64,000 bases of DNA from Desulfobacterales bacterium (GCA_024637225.1 JAGXFP010000050.1:75905-139904), one strand, 5' to 3'. Shown: positions 14,600 through 24,867, numbered from the stretch's first letter. Made by a program: numbers and translations. The notes: generated by a model from the letters alone, not told the origin.

Positions 14600-15442
14600 C
14601 TAGCCAAAACTTTTAACCACATTCCCATCCCGGTCAAACTTGCAGGCCAGCATATAGGGATCGTGGTAAAAGAGAAACCATTGTCCCTCCTCGACGGCCG
14701 GTGCGATCAACTCTTCCTTCCGGGCAATGGAATCGAGGGGAAAATTGTCGTAGGGCGTCACCCACAAGGGATTGAAATAGGCGTGATTTGGCAGCAGATC
14801 GCCCAGGTGAAGCGCCTCATCGCCCTCCGAAGAGAGCCGGACCGCCTGATGGCCCCTGGTATGGCCGCCGGTCGGCAAAAGCCGCACCCCCGGGACCGGC
14901 TCCGCCTCGCCGTCGAGCAGATTAAGAAGGTGATGGTCGCCCAGAAGATCCAGGTTTATCGGCCAATAGGTGCCGGCGGCCCGGCGATTCGGCATCACGA
15001 CATCCTGCCACTCCGCCCGCTGGAGATGATGGACGGCGTTGGGCCAGGTCAACTCCGCTTCACCGCTCCGGTTCTCCATGACAATGCCGCCGGAGTGATC
15101 GAAATCGCAGTGAGTAAGGATAACGTGATCGATGTCGATCCGGGTCAAGCCGAGCCGGGCCAGGCTGCCTTCCACATCCCACTCCTCGGTTACCCTGAAG
15201 ATTTTTTTCTGCTTGGCGGTCAGTTTGTTGCCCAAACCGCTGTCGATGATCAGATCGGCCCCGGGAGTGCGGACCAGAATCGGGCTGTTGGTCAGCTTGA
15301 TGTAGCCATCCGCGCTGCAGGGGAATTTCTTCTGCCACAAAACGCGCGGCACCACCCCGAACATGCAGCCGCCCTCCAGTTCAAAAACCCCGCCGTCGAG
15401 CCAGAATATTTCGAAAGACCCCAGTTTAAGCCCCTTATTCAT
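14600..15442 (-). CDS. Metallo-beta-lactamase-fold hydrolase
   Basis: 280 residues. The metal motif reads LTHCDFDHSGG, so the second His of HxHxDH is replaced by Asp, a variant also seen in some MBL-fold hydrolases. Other ligands are the His of TGGHTRGHQ, the Asp of LHLGDLLP and the His of FLFYHDP. A GGGGAGGAG Shine-Dalgarno sets the start. The family hydrolyses many esters, lactones and thioesters; the substrate here is unknown. It is likely monocistronic, convergent with pilD. Confidence 0.85.
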   Translation of the reverse strand: MNKGLKLGSFEIFWLDGGVFELEGGCMFGVVPRVLWQKKFPCSADGYIKLTNSPILVRTPGADLIIDSGLGNKLTAKQKKIFRVTEEWDVEGSLARLGLTRIDIDHVILTHCDFDHSGGIVMENRSGEAELTWPNAVHHLQRAEWQDVVMPNRRAAGTYWPINLDLLGDHHLLNLLDGEAEPVPGVRLLPTGGHTRGHQAVRLSSEGDEALHLGDLLPNHAYFNPLWVTPYDNFPLDSIARKEELIAPAVEEGQWFLFYHDPYMLACKFDRDGNVVKSFG

Positions 15443-15707
15443 TTACTCCTCCCCGGCAAAATTACATACAAATCGATAGGCTGCCGTAGCCGTGGACATT
15501 AACCTGAATCCGTGCCCTTTTAAGAGCGGCGCGGATGCAGGGGGGCGACGAAGCTGACCATCCTGACGGATCAGCGAATTGCCGATCCCGCGGATGACCG
15601 GGCCAGCGGAGGCCCTGAAAAGATAGCGGCAAGAATTCCTCCACCGCGATCACGAACCAGACAGACAAGTAATTGCAAGTTGCCCAATCGCGTTCACCAA
15701 TTCGGGA
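15443..15707. other. Intergenic region between mnmG and the MBL gene
   Basis: No gene supported. It holds a MITE family A terminus (CCTGAATCCGTG at about 15502). A 68-codon open frame on the minus strand has no family resemblance and runs through this repeat. Confidence 0.5.
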
Positions 15708-17588
15708 TTAGAGAAGCCCCGATTTCTTGAGCTGCACCTGGAGAATGGAGATCGCCGCCGGGGTGATCCCCGAGATCCGGGAGGCCTGGCCGAGGTTCAA
15801 AGGCCTGATCAGGGTCAATTTCTCGACCACCTCGGCGGAGAGCCCCGGAATCGCGGCAAAATCAAGCTCCTCGGGCAGAGCGATCGATTCGAACTTGCGG
15901 AACCTGTCGACCTGTTCCTGCTGTCGTCTGATATAGCCCTCGTACTTGACCTGCAGATTGATGTCCGGCCAATATTTCTCGGAAACCTGCAACTCCCCGT
16001 TATAGACTGCCGTCATCCTGGCAAAGTCCATTTCCGGGCGCCGGAGCAGCTCGGCCAGGGAAACCTTCTGCCTCAGGGGCGAGCCGGTGACCGCCGTCAG
16101 CCGCGCGTTAACCTCGGCGTTCGGCAGCAGCATGCTCTTCTGGAGCCAGGCAATCCCTTCTTCGATCGCCTTTTTCTTGACCCGGAACCTCTCATAGGCC
16201 GCATCGTCAACCAGGCCGAGCCGGCGGCCGATTTCGGTCAGGCGCTGATCTGCATTATCCTCCCGTAAAAGCAGCCGGTACTCGGCCCGGGAGGTAAAGA
16301 GCCGATAAGGCTCTTTAGTGCCGCGGGTGACCAGATCGTCGATCAACACTCCGATATAGGCCTGGGAGCGATCGAGGATCAGCGGCGGCCGCCCCTGGAC
16401 CTGGGCGACCGCGTTGATTCCGGCCATCAAGCCTTGGGCCGCCGCCTCCTCGTAGCCGGAGGTGCCGTTGATCTGCCCGGCCAGAAAGAGCCCGGCCAGC
16501 TTTTTGGTCTCCAGGGACGGCTTCAGTTCAAGGGGATCGACATAGTCGTATTCAATCGCGTAACCGGGCCGGATGATCCTGACCTTCTCCAGACCCTTGA
16601 TGCTCTTCAGCATCCGGTCCTGCACGTCCAACGGCAGGCTGGTCGGCACCCCGTTGGGATAGACCTCGACGGTATCGAGCCCCTCCGGTTCGAGAAAAAT
16701 CTGGTGGCGGCTCTTCTCCGGGAACCTGGCCACCTTATCCTCAATCGACGGGCAGTAACGGGCTCCCACCCCCTCGATAATCCCGGTGAACATCGGCGAA
16801 CGGTTGCAGCCCTCCCGGATGATCTCGTGAGTTCTCTCGTTGGTGTAGGTTATGTAACATGGTCTCTGGGGAAGATCCGGCCCGATTCCGGCAAATGAGA
16901 AAAGATTGGGAGGCTCGTCCGTTGACTGGGATTCAAGCTCCGAGTAGTCAATGGTATTGCCGTCGATCCTGGGGGTGGTACCGGTCTTCATCCGGCCCAT
17001 GTTGAAGCCGAGATTTTTGAGGTCGTCGGCCAGACTTACCGAGGGGACATCCCCCATCCGCCCGGCCGGAAAGGACTTCAGGCCGATATGGATCAGGCCG
17101 TTCAGGAAGGTGCCGGTGGCGACCACCACTGTTTCCGAGCGGATCTCCTCGTCAAGGGAGGTGAAAACCCCGCAGACCCGGCCCTCTTCGATGATAAAGC
17201 GGTCGGCCACGGTCTGGCGCACCTCAAGGTTGGGCTGCGCCTCAATGACCTCTTTCATCCGCAGCCGGTAGAGGAGGCGGTCCGCCTGGGCCCGGGACGA
17301 CCAGACCGCCGGGCCCTTGCTGGTGTTGAGCCGCCGGAACTGGATGCCGGTGGCATCGATATTCCGGGCCATTTCGCCTCCCAAAGCGTCGATCTCCTTG
17401 ACCAGATGCCCCTTGGCCAGACCGCCGATCGCCGGATTGCAGGACATGGCGCCGATGGTATCGACATTGATTACCAGAAGCGCGGTCTTACAGCCGAGCC
17501 GGGCTGCGGCCAGGGCGGCCTCACAGCCAGCATGGCCGGCGCCGACCACCACTACCTCATATTTTGGGGTTGATTGGGTCATAGTCAT
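15708..17588 (-). CDS. mnmG: tRNA uridine-5-carboxymethylaminomethyl modification enzyme MnmG
   Basis: 626 residues, full length for MnmG/GidA. The FAD-binding [17 protein letters not shown] at the N-terminus, [22 protein letters not shown], the GTFLNG motif and the C-terminal helical domain are all present. With MnmE it installs the carboxymethylaminomethyl group on U34 of several tRNAs, in the cytoplasm. The start overlaps the upstream KtrA/TrkA gene stop by 4 bp (ATGA), making mnmG the last gene of the potassium-transport operon. That linkage is not functional in any obvious way. Nothing is missing. Confidence 0.97.
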   Translation of the reverse strand: MTMTQSTPKYEVVVVGAGHAGCEAALAAARLGCKTALLVINVDTIGAMSCNPAIGGLAKGHLVKEIDALGGEMARNIDATGIQFRRLNTSKGPAVWSSRAQADRLLYRLRMKEVIEAQPNLEVRQTVADRFIIEEGRVCGVFTSLDEEIRSETVVVATGTFLNGLIHIGLKSFPAGRMGDVPSVSLADDLKNLGFNMGRMKTGTTPRIDGNTIDYSELESQSTDEPPNLFSFAGIGPDLPQRPCYITYTNERTHEIIREGCNRSPMFTGIIEGVGARYCPSIEDKVARFPEKSRHQIFLEPEGLDTVEVYPNGVPTSLPLDVQDRMLKSIKGLEKVRIIRPGYAIEYDYVDPLELKPSLETKKLAGLFLAGQINGTSGYEEAAAQGLMAGINAVAQVQGRPPLILDRSQAYIGVLIDDLVTRGTKEPYRLFTSRAEYRLLLREDNADQRLTEIGRRLGLVDDAAYERFRVKKKAIEEGIAWLQKSMLLPNAEVNARLTAVTGSPLRQKVSLAELLRRPEMDFARMTAVYNGELQVSEKYWPDINLQVKYEGYIRRQQEQVDRFRKFESIALPEELDFAAIPGLSAEVVEKLTLIRPLNLGQASRISGITPAAISILQVQLKKSGLL

Positions 17589-18247
17589 CCCTTCAGGGCC
17601 TTGATCTGGTCAATGTCCTGGGATTTGCCGAGCATAATAAGCAGATCGCTGCTTTTGACGACGAAATCCGCCGGCGGCGCCAGCACCATGTTTTCCGGGG
17701 CCAGTTCCTTAATGGCGATGACCTGGACTTTATACCTGGCCCGGAGATTGAGCTCTGCCAGGGACTTGTCGAGAAATTCCCTGGGCGGCGCCACCTGGAC
17801 CAGTTCGAAATCCTTGGCCAGGGGAATGAAGTCGAGGGCATTGGGGCTGGACAGCCTCCTGGCGACTCGCAGGGCCATGTCCCGTTCCGGGTGGATAACT
17901 TCGGTGGCGCCTACCCGTCTTAAGATCTTCTCGTGATCTTCGTCCAGGGCCTTGGCCAGGATAGTCTTGACCCCGATTTCCTGCAGATGCAGGCAGATAA
18001 GGATGCTGATGCTGATCTTGGTCCCCGTGGAGACGATGACCCCGTCCAAATGCTCCAGACCAAGGGAACCCAGCGCCTCCATGTCGGTGGCATCCATGAC
18101 TATGGCCTCCGAGGAAAAGGGATCGATAGCCTGGACCATGCCCCTGTCCGTATCGATGGCTATCACCTCACTTCCGTCATTGTAGAGGGCTTTGGCGACA
18201 TGAAAGCCGAAATTGCCGAGGCCGATCACTGCGAATTTTTTCATCAA
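17585..18247 (-). CDS. KtrA/TrkA-type potassium-uptake regulator (RCK, single)
   Basis: 220 residues: one RCK_N (Rossmann) domain with [17 protein letters not shown] and the acidic ribose-binding residue in VIAIDTDRG, plus one RCK_C domain with [13 protein letters not shown]. The length equals KtrA/KtrC, which form octameric rings gating KtrB-type channels by nucleotide binding. The channel gene at 18278 ends 31 bp upstream, a natural partner. The end overlaps mnmG by 4 bp. Fourth gene of the five-gene operon starting at 22557. Confidence 0.92.
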   Translation of the reverse strand: MMKKFAVIGLGNFGFHVAKALYNDGSEVIAIDTDRGMVQAIDPFSSEAIVMDATDMEALGSLGLEHLDGVIVSTGTKISISILICLHLQEIGVKTILAKALDEDHEKILRRVGATEVIHPERDMALRVARRLSSPNALDFIPLAKDFELVQVAPPREFLDKSLAELNLRARYKVQVIAIKELAPENMVLAPPADFVVKSSDLLIMLGKSQDIDQIKALKG

Positions 18248-18277
18248 ATCAATACTCCCCGCCGGGTGGCCACTAAG

Positions 18278-19681
18278 CTACCCGATCATGATATTTTCCT
18301 CTGAATACTCCACGCCGTTACTGACGCCCCCGCCGACAATGATATAGGCAAAAGTCAGGACTCCGATCCGGCCGACCATCATCAACAGGACGATAAGCAG
18401 TTTGCCCCAGGCCGACAGGGTCGGGGTAATTCCCATCGACAACCCCACCGTTCCGAAAGCGGAAACCGTTTCGAACAGGTAGGCAAGAAACATCTCCCCG
18501 CCGAGGGAGGGGTGAAATCCGGCGACGGTATCGCCGGCCAGGATCAGAAAGAATATGCTGGCGATCAGCGCGGCCGCCACCAGGGTCAGGGAGAGACTGC
18601 GGTTTACCGTTTCAATCGGCACGCTTTTGTGGAACATGTTCACCCGCCTCTTCCTGCGGATCCTGCTCCAGGTAAAGGCCCCGATCAGGGCCAGGGTGGT
18701 AGTCTTGACCCCGCCGCCGCAGGAACCCGGCGAAGCGCCGATAAACATCAGGCCGAGCATCATGGTCAGGGTGGAAGGATTCAGGGCGGCGATATCGGTG
18801 GAATTGAAGCCGGCGGTCCGGCAGGTGATCGATTGGAAGAGGGAGAGCAAGAGGGACTCGGACATCGATTTCCCGGCCAGGGAATGACCGGATTCCAGAA
18901 ACCAGAACAGCCCCGCCCCCGCGACGATCAGGACCAGGGTGGTCAGGAGCACCGTTTTGGTCTGGATCGATAACTTGCTTCGCCTTGTCCCTCCCTCCCC
19001 GATTTTCCGGTAGAGGTCATGGACCACCGGAAAACCGATGCCGCCCATGACGATCAGTCCGCAGACGGTGAAGTTCAACAGCGGATCGCCGGCGTAGCGC
19101 ACCATGCTGTCGGGGAGCAGGGAAAAGCCGGCATTGCAGAAGGCGGAAACGGCATGGAACAAGGCGAAGTAGGCGGCCCGGGCCGGCGGAAATTCCCCCT
19201 GCCAGTGGAGATAGAACAGGACGAAACCGCACGCCTCAATCAAAAAGGTGAAGCCGATGATGGTCTTCAGCATGTGGAGGATATCTTCGCGGGGAGTATG
19301 GGCGAAGATATCCTGCATGACCATGCGCTGCCGGAAGGTAACGCTTCTGCCGATGGCCCGGAACAGCATGACCGACACGGTCATGACCCCAAGCCCGCCG
19401 ATCTGCATCAGGACGAGGATGACCCCCTGGCCGAAGAGGCTGAAAAAACTGCCGGTGTCGACCACCACCAGGCCGGTGACGCAGACCGCGGAGGTCGCGG
19501 TAAACAGAGCATCGATAAAAGCGATATCACCGGCCCGGGTCGCGGCCGGCAGCATCAGGGCCAGGCTGCCCGCGGCAATAACCATGACAAAGCTGAAGGC
19601 CACCAGCGGGGCGGGATGCATTTCGAGGATCCGCAAAAGCGACCGAGGCCGGTTATTATCTCCGTTTTCTCTCATATCCAT
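18278..19681 (-). CDS. TrkH/KtrB-family potassium channel subunit (467 aa)
   Basis: Ten or so hydrophobic spans in four M1-P-M2 repeats. The selectivity-filter glycines are in SAVCVTGLVV, SAFCNAGFSL, TCRTAGFNST and SAFGTVGLSM, the usual degenerate fourfold filter of Ktr/Trk channels. The 467-residue length and a partner single-RCK gene suggest a KtrB-like role. It lies between a TrkH-type gene at 19710 and the KtrA-type gene at 17585. The N-terminal MRENGDNNRPR is cytoplasmic and basic. Two channels in one operon is unusual. Confidence 0.92.
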   Translation of the reverse strand: MDMRENGDNNRPRSLLRILEMHPAPLVAFSFVMVIAAGSLALMLPAATRAGDIAFIDALFTATSAVCVTGLVVVDTGSFFSLFGQGVILVLMQIGGLGVMTVSVMLFRAIGRSVTFRQRMVMQDIFAHTPREDILHMLKTIIGFTFLIEACGFVLFYLHWQGEFPPARAAYFALFHAVSAFCNAGFSLLPDSMVRYAGDPLLNFTVCGLIVMGGIGFPVVHDLYRKIGEGGTRRSKLSIQTKTVLLTTLVLIVAGAGLFWFLESGHSLAGKSMSESLLLSLFQSITCRTAGFNSTDIAALNPSTLTMMLGLMFIGASPGSCGGGVKTTTLALIGAFTWSRIRRKRRVNMFHKSVPIETVNRSLSLTLVAAALIASIFFLILAGDTVAGFHPSLGGEMFLAYLFETVSAFGTVGLSMGITPTLSAWGKLLIVLLMMVGRIGVLTFAYIIVGGGVSNGVEYSEENIMIG

Positions 19682-19709
19682 TCTGCGGCTTGCAAAAACG
19701 CGGCCGCCG

Positions 19710-21206
19710 TCAGCCCGCTGCCTTGGCGGCCGGCAGAAATCGGCGCCAGACCGGTTTACGGGCCATCGCCCAGAAATCCGGGGTCAGGAGAACCGCGACC
19801 GTATATAGCTCCAGGCGTCCGGCCAGCATGCAGAAAGAGAGGAGAATTTTGGCCGCGGCCGGCAGATGCCCGAAATTGGCGGTCGGACCGACCAGGTTCA
19901 GGCCGGGGCCGATATTGTTCAGGGTGGCGATCACCGCAGTGGCGCCGGTGACGATATCGACCCCCATCGCGGTAACCAGCAGGGTGGCGATCATGAAAAA
20001 GGCGATATAGAGGGCGAAGAAGCCGAGGATCGCCACCATCACCTCCTGGGGGACTTTCAACTTGCCGAGCTTGATGGCCCCGACCGCCTTGGGGTGGACC
20101 AGGTTGCGAAGCTGGAGCCGGGCATACTTGAAGAACAGCAGAAAGCGCACCACCTTGATGCCGCCGCCGGTGGAACCGGCGCAGCCTCCGATCACCATCA
20201 GCGAGATCAGGATGACCTTGCAGACCGGCGGCCAGAGATCGAAATCGGCGGTGCCGAAACCGGTGGTGGTAAGGATCGAGACGACCTGGAAGGAAGCCGC
20301 CCTGAAATTGTCCGCGAAGCTGTCGTAAACCCCGTAGCGCATATTGGCCAGGACGATCAGGAAAATGGCAAAAAAGGTCAACTTGAAATAGAGGCGGAAC
20401 TCCTCGTTTTTCAGGTAGGTCCTGTACTTGCCGGAAAAGAGCCGGTAATGCAGGGCAAAGTTGGTCCCGGCCAGGAACATGAAGACGATGATCACCGTTT
20501 CGACATAGGCGGACTTGAAATAGCCGACGCTTGCGGTATGGGTGGAGAAACCGCCGGTTGCCAGGGTCGCGAAGGAGTGGCAGACCGCGTCGAAGAACCC
20601 GACTCCGCCCAGCATCAGCAGCAGAATCAAAATCAGGGTGATAAGCAGATAGACCGACCAGAGAATCTTGGCGGTATCCTCGATCCGCGGGGCCAGGCGA
20701 TCCTTGGTGGGCCCGGGCATCTCCGCCTGGTAGAGCTGCATTCCGCCCACCCCGAGAAGGGGCAGGATGGCCAGGGACAAGACGATAATCCCCATCCCCC
20801 CCAGCCAGTGGGTCAGGGAGCGCCAGAACAGCACGCTGGGCGGCAGGACCTCGATCTCACTCAAAATGGTGGAGCCGGTGGTGGTGAAACCGGACATCGA
20901 TTCAAAAAAGCAGTCGGCGAAGGAGCCCATCTGTCCTGAGAAAGCGTAAGGCAGAGCGCCGAGCAAGGCCAACCCCAGCCAGCTCAAAACCACGATCGCA
21001 AAGCCGTCCCGGTAACCGAGATCTTTTTCGGGAAGGAAGAGCAGAATCAGCAGGCCGCCCAGTCCTGCCCCCACCAGGGAGCTGAGCAGAAAGGTGGCGA
21101 TCATGCCGTCGTGATAATAGAGGCTGAAAGGGATGGGCGCCAGCAGGAAGAGGGAAAGGAGGATAAGCAGTTTCCCGAAAATGTTTAAAACTCCGCCGCT
21201 ATGCAT
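19710..21206 (-). CDS. trkH: TrkH-type potassium uptake protein
   Basis: 498 residues from the ATG at 21206, chosen because it follows the trkA stop by 13 bp with GGGA at Shine-Dalgarno distance; a longer open frame would overlap trkA by 41 bp. Four P-loops are visible: SGFTTTGST, LATGGFST, TTTGFGTAD and LNNIGPGLN. Length and motifs match TrkH/TrkG, a K+ permease gated by TrkA. The partner, a double-RCK TrkA, is the gene just upstream. High-affinity K+ uptake in the inner membrane is the expected role. Confidence 0.93.
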   Translation of the reverse strand: MHSGGVLNIFGKLLILLSLFLLAPIPFSLYYHDGMIATFLLSSLVGAGLGGLLILLFLPEKDLGYRDGFAIVVLSWLGLALLGALPYAFSGQMGSFADCFFESMSGFTTTGSTILSEIEVLPPSVLFWRSLTHWLGGMGIIVLSLAILPLLGVGGMQLYQAEMPGPTKDRLAPRIEDTAKILWSVYLLITLILILLLMLGGVGFFDAVCHSFATLATGGFSTHTASVGYFKSAYVETVIIVFMFLAGTNFALHYRLFSGKYRTYLKNEEFRLYFKLTFFAIFLIVLANMRYGVYDSFADNFRAASFQVVSILTTTGFGTADFDLWPPVCKVILISLMVIGGCAGSTGGGIKVVRFLLFFKYARLQLRNLVHPKAVGAIKLGKLKVPQEVMVAILGFFALYIAFFMIATLLVTAMGVDIVTGATAVIATLNNIGPGLNLVGPTANFGHLPAAAKILLSFCMLAGRLELYTVAVLLTPDFWAMARKPVWRRFLPAAKAAG

Positions 21207-21219
21207 ATCGATTCCCGGC

Positions 21220-22557
21220 TCAGGATACCCTGAAAAAGGTCTCCAGGGCTCCGCGCGCATCGCTGGTCAGGAAGATAATCAGCCGGTCATCCATATCGAG
21301 GATGGTATTACCGGTCGGAATTATCGCCCCTTCGCGGCGCACGACCGCCCCGACGATAGCCCCCCGGGGAAATGCCAGTTCGCGAAGCGCCACTCCATCG
21401 AAACGGTCGCTGGGCGGCACCCGCATCTCGACCACTTCGGCATCGCTGCCCAGCAGCGAGGCCGCCGAGACGATCGCGCCGCTGCCCCGCACATAGCGCA
21501 AAATCATATTGGCCGCCACCAGCCTGGGACTAAGGGCCATGTCGATCCCCAGATTGCCGAGCATCGGGATGAAATCAGGCCGGGAGATCTTGGTGATGCA
21601 CTTGCTGGCCCCGTGATGCTTGGCCAGCAGGCTGGAAAGGATATTGGTGGTATCGCTGCCGGTGACCGCCACCACAATATCGGCTTTATCGATCTCCTCC
21701 TCGATCAGGTCGTGGGCCTCTAGTCCGTCGATGTTCAGGAGGACCGTGCGCTCAAGCTGCTCGGTAAGGCGCTTGCAGGTGGCCATGTCCTTTTCGATAA
21801 GCCTCACCTCGATGCCCAGCTTTTCAAGGCGGCTGGCGGTCAGCCGGCCGATATCGCTGCCGCCGACAATAAAGACCTGATTGGGCAGGCTGCTGGAAAA
21901 ATCAAAAATTTTCTCGACGCTGGGCACATCCTCCTTGAGAACCACGACATACATCTTATCGTTCGCCTGAAGGACGTCATCGCCGCGGGGAATAATGGTC
22001 TCCTCGCCCCTGACGATGGCGACCACCACGCACTTCATCTTGATATCGACCAGGGGGATACCCAGACTGGGGTTGCCTTCCGGCAGGACATAACCGAGCA
22101 GCATCACCTGGCCGCCGGCGAAATCAGCGGTCTCGAAGGCACTGGACCGGGTACAGAGCTTGATGATCTCGTCGGTCATGGCGAGATCAGGACTGATCAA
22201 GAGGTCGATCCCCAGGGATCTGCTGCTCTGGGGGGAATCATCCGGATAGAAGTCCTCGTTACGGACCCGGGCGATCCTGGTCTCGACCTCGTATTGCTGG
22301 GAAATAATAGAGGCGACCAGGTTGACCTCGTCGCTGTCGGTGACCGCGATAAAGAGATCGGTCCGCTCGATTCCCGCCTCCTCAAGGACCCGGGCCGAAA
22401 CGCCGCTGCCCTCGACGGTCATGATATTCAGATCTCGCTCGATCCGGCGCAGCTTGACGGGATCACGATCGACCAGGACGACGTTCTGACCTTCACCGGA
22501 AAGCTTCTCGCTCAGGAAGTAGCCGACCCGGCCGGCCCCAACTATCATTATCCGCAA
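21220..22557 (-). CDS. trkA: Trk potassium transport regulatory protein TrkA (double RCK)
   Basis: 445 residues from a TTG at 22557. I prefer this to a TTG 18 bases upstream because AGGAGGTGG then lies 5-7 bases before the start, and the protein then opens MRIMIVGAGRVG as in TrkA homologs. Two tandem RCK units are seen: Rossmann 1 at the N-terminus with VVLVDRD, Rossmann 2 at about 230 (VFIVGGSDIGRLTASRL, VRLIEKD), each followed by an RCK_C domain (ILDMDDRLIIFLTSD at the end). It binds NAD(H)/ATP and gates TrkH. First gene of the operon trkA-trkH-ktrB-like-ktrA-like-mnmG. Confidence 0.94.
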   Translation of the reverse strand: MRIMIVGAGRVGYFLSEKLSGEGQNVVLVDRDPVKLRRIERDLNIMTVEGSGVSARVLEEAGIERTDLFIAVTDSDEVNLVASIISQQYEVETRIARVRNEDFYPDDSPQSSRSLGIDLLISPDLAMTDEIIKLCTRSSAFETADFAGGQVMLLGYVLPEGNPSLGIPLVDIKMKCVVVAIVRGEETIIPRGDDVLQANDKMYVVVLKEDVPSVEKIFDFSSSLPNQVFIVGGSDIGRLTASRLEKLGIEVRLIEKDMATCKRLTEQLERTVLLNIDGLEAHDLIEEEIDKADIVVAVTGSDTTNILSSLLAKHHGASKCITKISRPDFIPMLGNLGIDMALSPRLVAANMILRYVRGSGAIVSAASLLGSDAEVVEMRVPPSDRFDGVALRELAFPRGAIVGAVVRREGAIIPTGNTILDMDDRLIIFLTSDARGALETFFRVS

Positions 22558-22716
22558 AAACCCACCTCCTGCCAAACCGGCCCTTTAAAGAACGGGGCGG
22601 TGGCAATCGCCTTTAAACAGGACCTTGCCTGTTTTTACTTCCACAAAACAAAGATCTACAAAAATGATTGCAAGCCGGGAGCCGGCTGATCCACACGTTT
22701 CCGATCAGACCCCGGC

Positions 22717-23415
22717 TCAGCCCACATCCCGAAACTGCAAACGATTCAGTAAAATGGTGGTCTCTTTATCTTCCGTGGTTATCTTCCGGGGGATCACCCC
22801 GATCTTGAAATATTCGGAGGCCATCTCCAGAAAAGGCGCTAAACTGCGGCGCTCGGCATCATGGGCCAGATAAACGGTACCATCCGGGCTCAGATAGCGT
22901 CGCAATATATTGAGAAGTGGTTCGAAAAAATCCTCCCGGAAAAGGATCTCGGCCCCGATGATCGTATCGAATTGCTCCATTTCCGGCGGCCTGTTCCAGT
23001 CGATTATCCGGAACTCCACATTGTCCAGATGGTTGGCCGCGGCGCTCACCCTCTGGAAGTCCAGGATATGGGGTTCATAATCGCTGAGGGTCACCTGATA
23101 ACCGACCGCGGCCGCGGCCAGCCCCGGTGCCCCTAACCCGGCCCCCAGTTCAAGCAGTCGCTTCCCGGGGGGCAGCGGCAGGCCGGCGACGCTATCCGCC
23201 AGGATCAGGGCCGCGTCCCAGAGCCTTACCCAGAAAGGAAAATTACTGACATCCTCGAAGGGATCCCTGCCCTTGAGAAGAGGCTCGATATCGGAAACCT
23301 GCAAGATCCGCAGGTCCAGATCGCGAACTCGTAAGGTGTCGATCTCCGTCTTGTAATTTTTCCTGAGTTGCCGCAAAATCCCGGCGGCTTTTTCGGGAAG
23401 CGCTTTTTCGGTCAT
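22717..23415 (-). CDS. Class I SAM-dependent methyltransferase (METTL/lysine-MT type)
   Basis: 232 residues from the ATG at 23415 (GGGGTG in front); a TTG 15 bases earlier is possible. Motif I is LLELGAGLGAPGLAAAA, motif II VTLSDYEP and the post-I/IV region IIGAEILF. The DIEPLL...PFWVRLWDAALILADS opening resembles protein-lysine methyltransferase 16-type families. Substrate unknown. The stop of this gene is 142 bp from trkA start and uppP begins 14 bp after... on the same strand downstream, so methyltransferase transcription follows from uppP upstream region only in part; UppP (23445-24254) precedes it with a 29-bp gap and may share a transcript. Confidence 0.82.
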   Translation of the reverse strand: MTEKALPEKAAGILRQLRKNYKTEIDTLRVRDLDLRILQVSDIEPLLKGRDPFEDVSNFPFWVRLWDAALILADSVAGLPLPPGKRLLELGAGLGAPGLAAAAVGYQVTLSDYEPHILDFQRVSAAANHLDNVEFRIIDWNRPPEMEQFDTIIGAEILFREDFFEPLLNILRRYLSPDGTVYLAHDAERRSLAPFLEMASEYFKIGVIPRKITTEDKETTILLNRLQFRDVG

Positions 23416-23444
23416 GTTCACCCCACTCAAAGTCCGAATATGGA

Positions 23445-24254
23445 TTAGCTCAGGAAGACCAGCAGATAGATAAGAGCTGCCAGACCCAGGCGGTAATAAG
23501 CGAAAATATCGAAAGTCCTGGCCCGAATGAACTTAATCAGCCAGGCGATAAACATATAACCGAAGAAGGCCGAAGACAAAAAACCGGCCAGATAAAAGCC
23601 GAACTGGCCTCCCTGGCTGCCCTCGTGAAGCATATCCGGAATCTTGTACACCCCGGCCCCGAAAATTATCGGCGCCGCCATCATGAAGGAAAACCGGGCC
23701 GCGGTCGGGCGGTCAAGATCGAGAAACAAACCGGCCGTCATGGTGACCCCGCTTCGCGACACCCCCGGCACAATCGCCAGGGCCTGGGCAAGACCCACAA
23801 CCACGGCATCGCGCAGGCCAAGTCTGTGGAAGTCGCGACTTTTCTTCCCGGCCCGTTCCGCCCACAGTAAAAAGAGGGCCACCCCTCCCAGGGTGGAAGC
23901 CACCACCACCGGCTGCCGCAGATAGGTCTCGGCGTAGCCGCCGACAAACAGACCGGCCAGCACACCTGGAATCGTCGCTATTACTATAAAGATTGCCAGT
24001 TTCCGGTAAAAGACCTCGTCGCCATCGGGAAGTTTGACGAAGAGCAGAGCCCGGCCCATCAAGAAAAAATCGTTGCGGAAATAGACCAGAATGGCCAGCA
24101 GGGTCCCTAGATGCAGGGCCACATCAAAGGCCAGACTGACATCCTCAAGACCCAGGACATGGGCGGCCAGAACCAGGTGCCCGGAACTGGAAATCGGCAA
24201 AAACTCGGTCGCGCCTTGAACAAAACCCAGAATTATAGCATAAAGGATATTCAT
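23445..24254 (-). CDS. uppP: Undecaprenyl-diphosphatase
   Basis: 269 residues, polytopic. Diagnostic UppP/BacA motifs: GFVQGATEFLPISSSGHL near the N-terminus (catalytic Glu and Ser region) and VPGVSRSGVTMTAGL in the middle. It dephosphorylates undecaprenyl pyrophosphate to recycle the lipid carrier for peptidoglycan and O-antigen; overexpression gives bacitracin resistance in other bacteria. It is followed 30 bp later on the minus strand by the methyltransferase gene. A divergent DUF456 gene begins 100 bp away. Full length and intact. Confidence 0.95.
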   Translation of the reverse strand: MNILYAIILGFVQGATEFLPISSSGHLVLAAHVLGLEDVSLAFDVALHLGTLLAILVYFRNDFFLMGRALLFVKLPDGDEVFYRKLAIFIVIATIPGVLAGLFVGGYAETYLRQPVVVASTLGGVALFLLWAERAGKKSRDFHRLGLRDAVVVGLAQALAIVPGVSRSGVTMTAGLFLDLDRPTAARFSFMMAAPIIFGAGVYKIPDMLHEGSQGGQFGFYLAGFLSSAFFGYMFIAWLIKFIRARTFDIFAYYRLGLAALIYLLVFLS

Positions 24255-24353
24255 GGAGGGCCACTATAAGAAAGGACCCCTTAAAAGTAAACAAAAAGGC
24301 GACATTTCAGTTAACTGAAACCTGCTGCCGGCCGAACCGGAAGAACAAAAGAT

Positions 24354-24848
24354 ATGACCGCCCCCCTGAATATTATGCTCATGGTGATTATCCTCCTCGG
24401 CCTTGCCGGAACCCTGCTACCAAGTCTGCCCGGCACCGGGATCATCCTGATTGGGGCCCTGCTCCATGCCGTTTTGACCGATTTCTCTCCCCTTGTCTGG
24501 CAAGTCATTCTGTTTCTGATCCTGCTTTGCCTGGCCGGCTATCTCGGTCAGTATCTGATCACCGCTGTTGCCGGCAGGCAAATGGGAGCGTCAAAATCCG
24601 GGATTGTCGGGGCCTGCCTCGGTATGCTGGCCGGTTTTATCCTGCCGATTCCCGGGGGTATATTTGCCGGGGCCTTTATCGGAGCGGTGGCCTTTGAGAT
24701 CATCTACGACTTCAAAGACCTGCGGCTGGCGATGCGCTCGGGCGCCGGCTCCCTGGTCGGCGTCCTGCTCTCCCTGTTCTTTGAATTTACGGTCGGCCTG
24801 GTCATGGTCGGCCTGATCTTCTACCGCTTATTTCAATCGGGTCCTTGA
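24354..24848 (+). CDS. DUF456 membrane protein
   Basis: 164 residues with about four hydrophobic spans. The pattern GLAGTLLPSLPGTGIILIGALLHA and the double glycine-rich segment KSGIVGACLGMLAG...IPGGIFAGAFIGA are typical of DUF456. The family has glycine-zipper-like repeats and unknown function. GGAAGAAC supports the ATG. It is a single gene with a terminator hairpin just after it (24868). Confidence 0.88.
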   Translation: MTAPLNIMLMVIILLGLAGTLLPSLPGTGIILIGALLHAVLTDFSPLVWQVILFLILLCLAGYLGQYLITAVAGRQMGASKSGIVGACLGMLAGFILPIPGGIFAGAFIGAVAFEIIYDFKDLRLAMRSGAGSLVGVLLSLFFEFTVGLVMVGLIFYRLFQSGP

Positions 24849-24867
24849 AACAAACCCCCAAAAGAAA

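Noticed and set aside
15462-15668. 68-codon minus-strand frame between mnmG and the MBL gene
   Set aside because: Runs through a MITE terminus and lacks family resemblance.
19019-20939. Long plus-strand frames antisense to trkH genes
   Set aside because: High-GC shadow frames rich in Gly, Asp, Gln and His; no domain.
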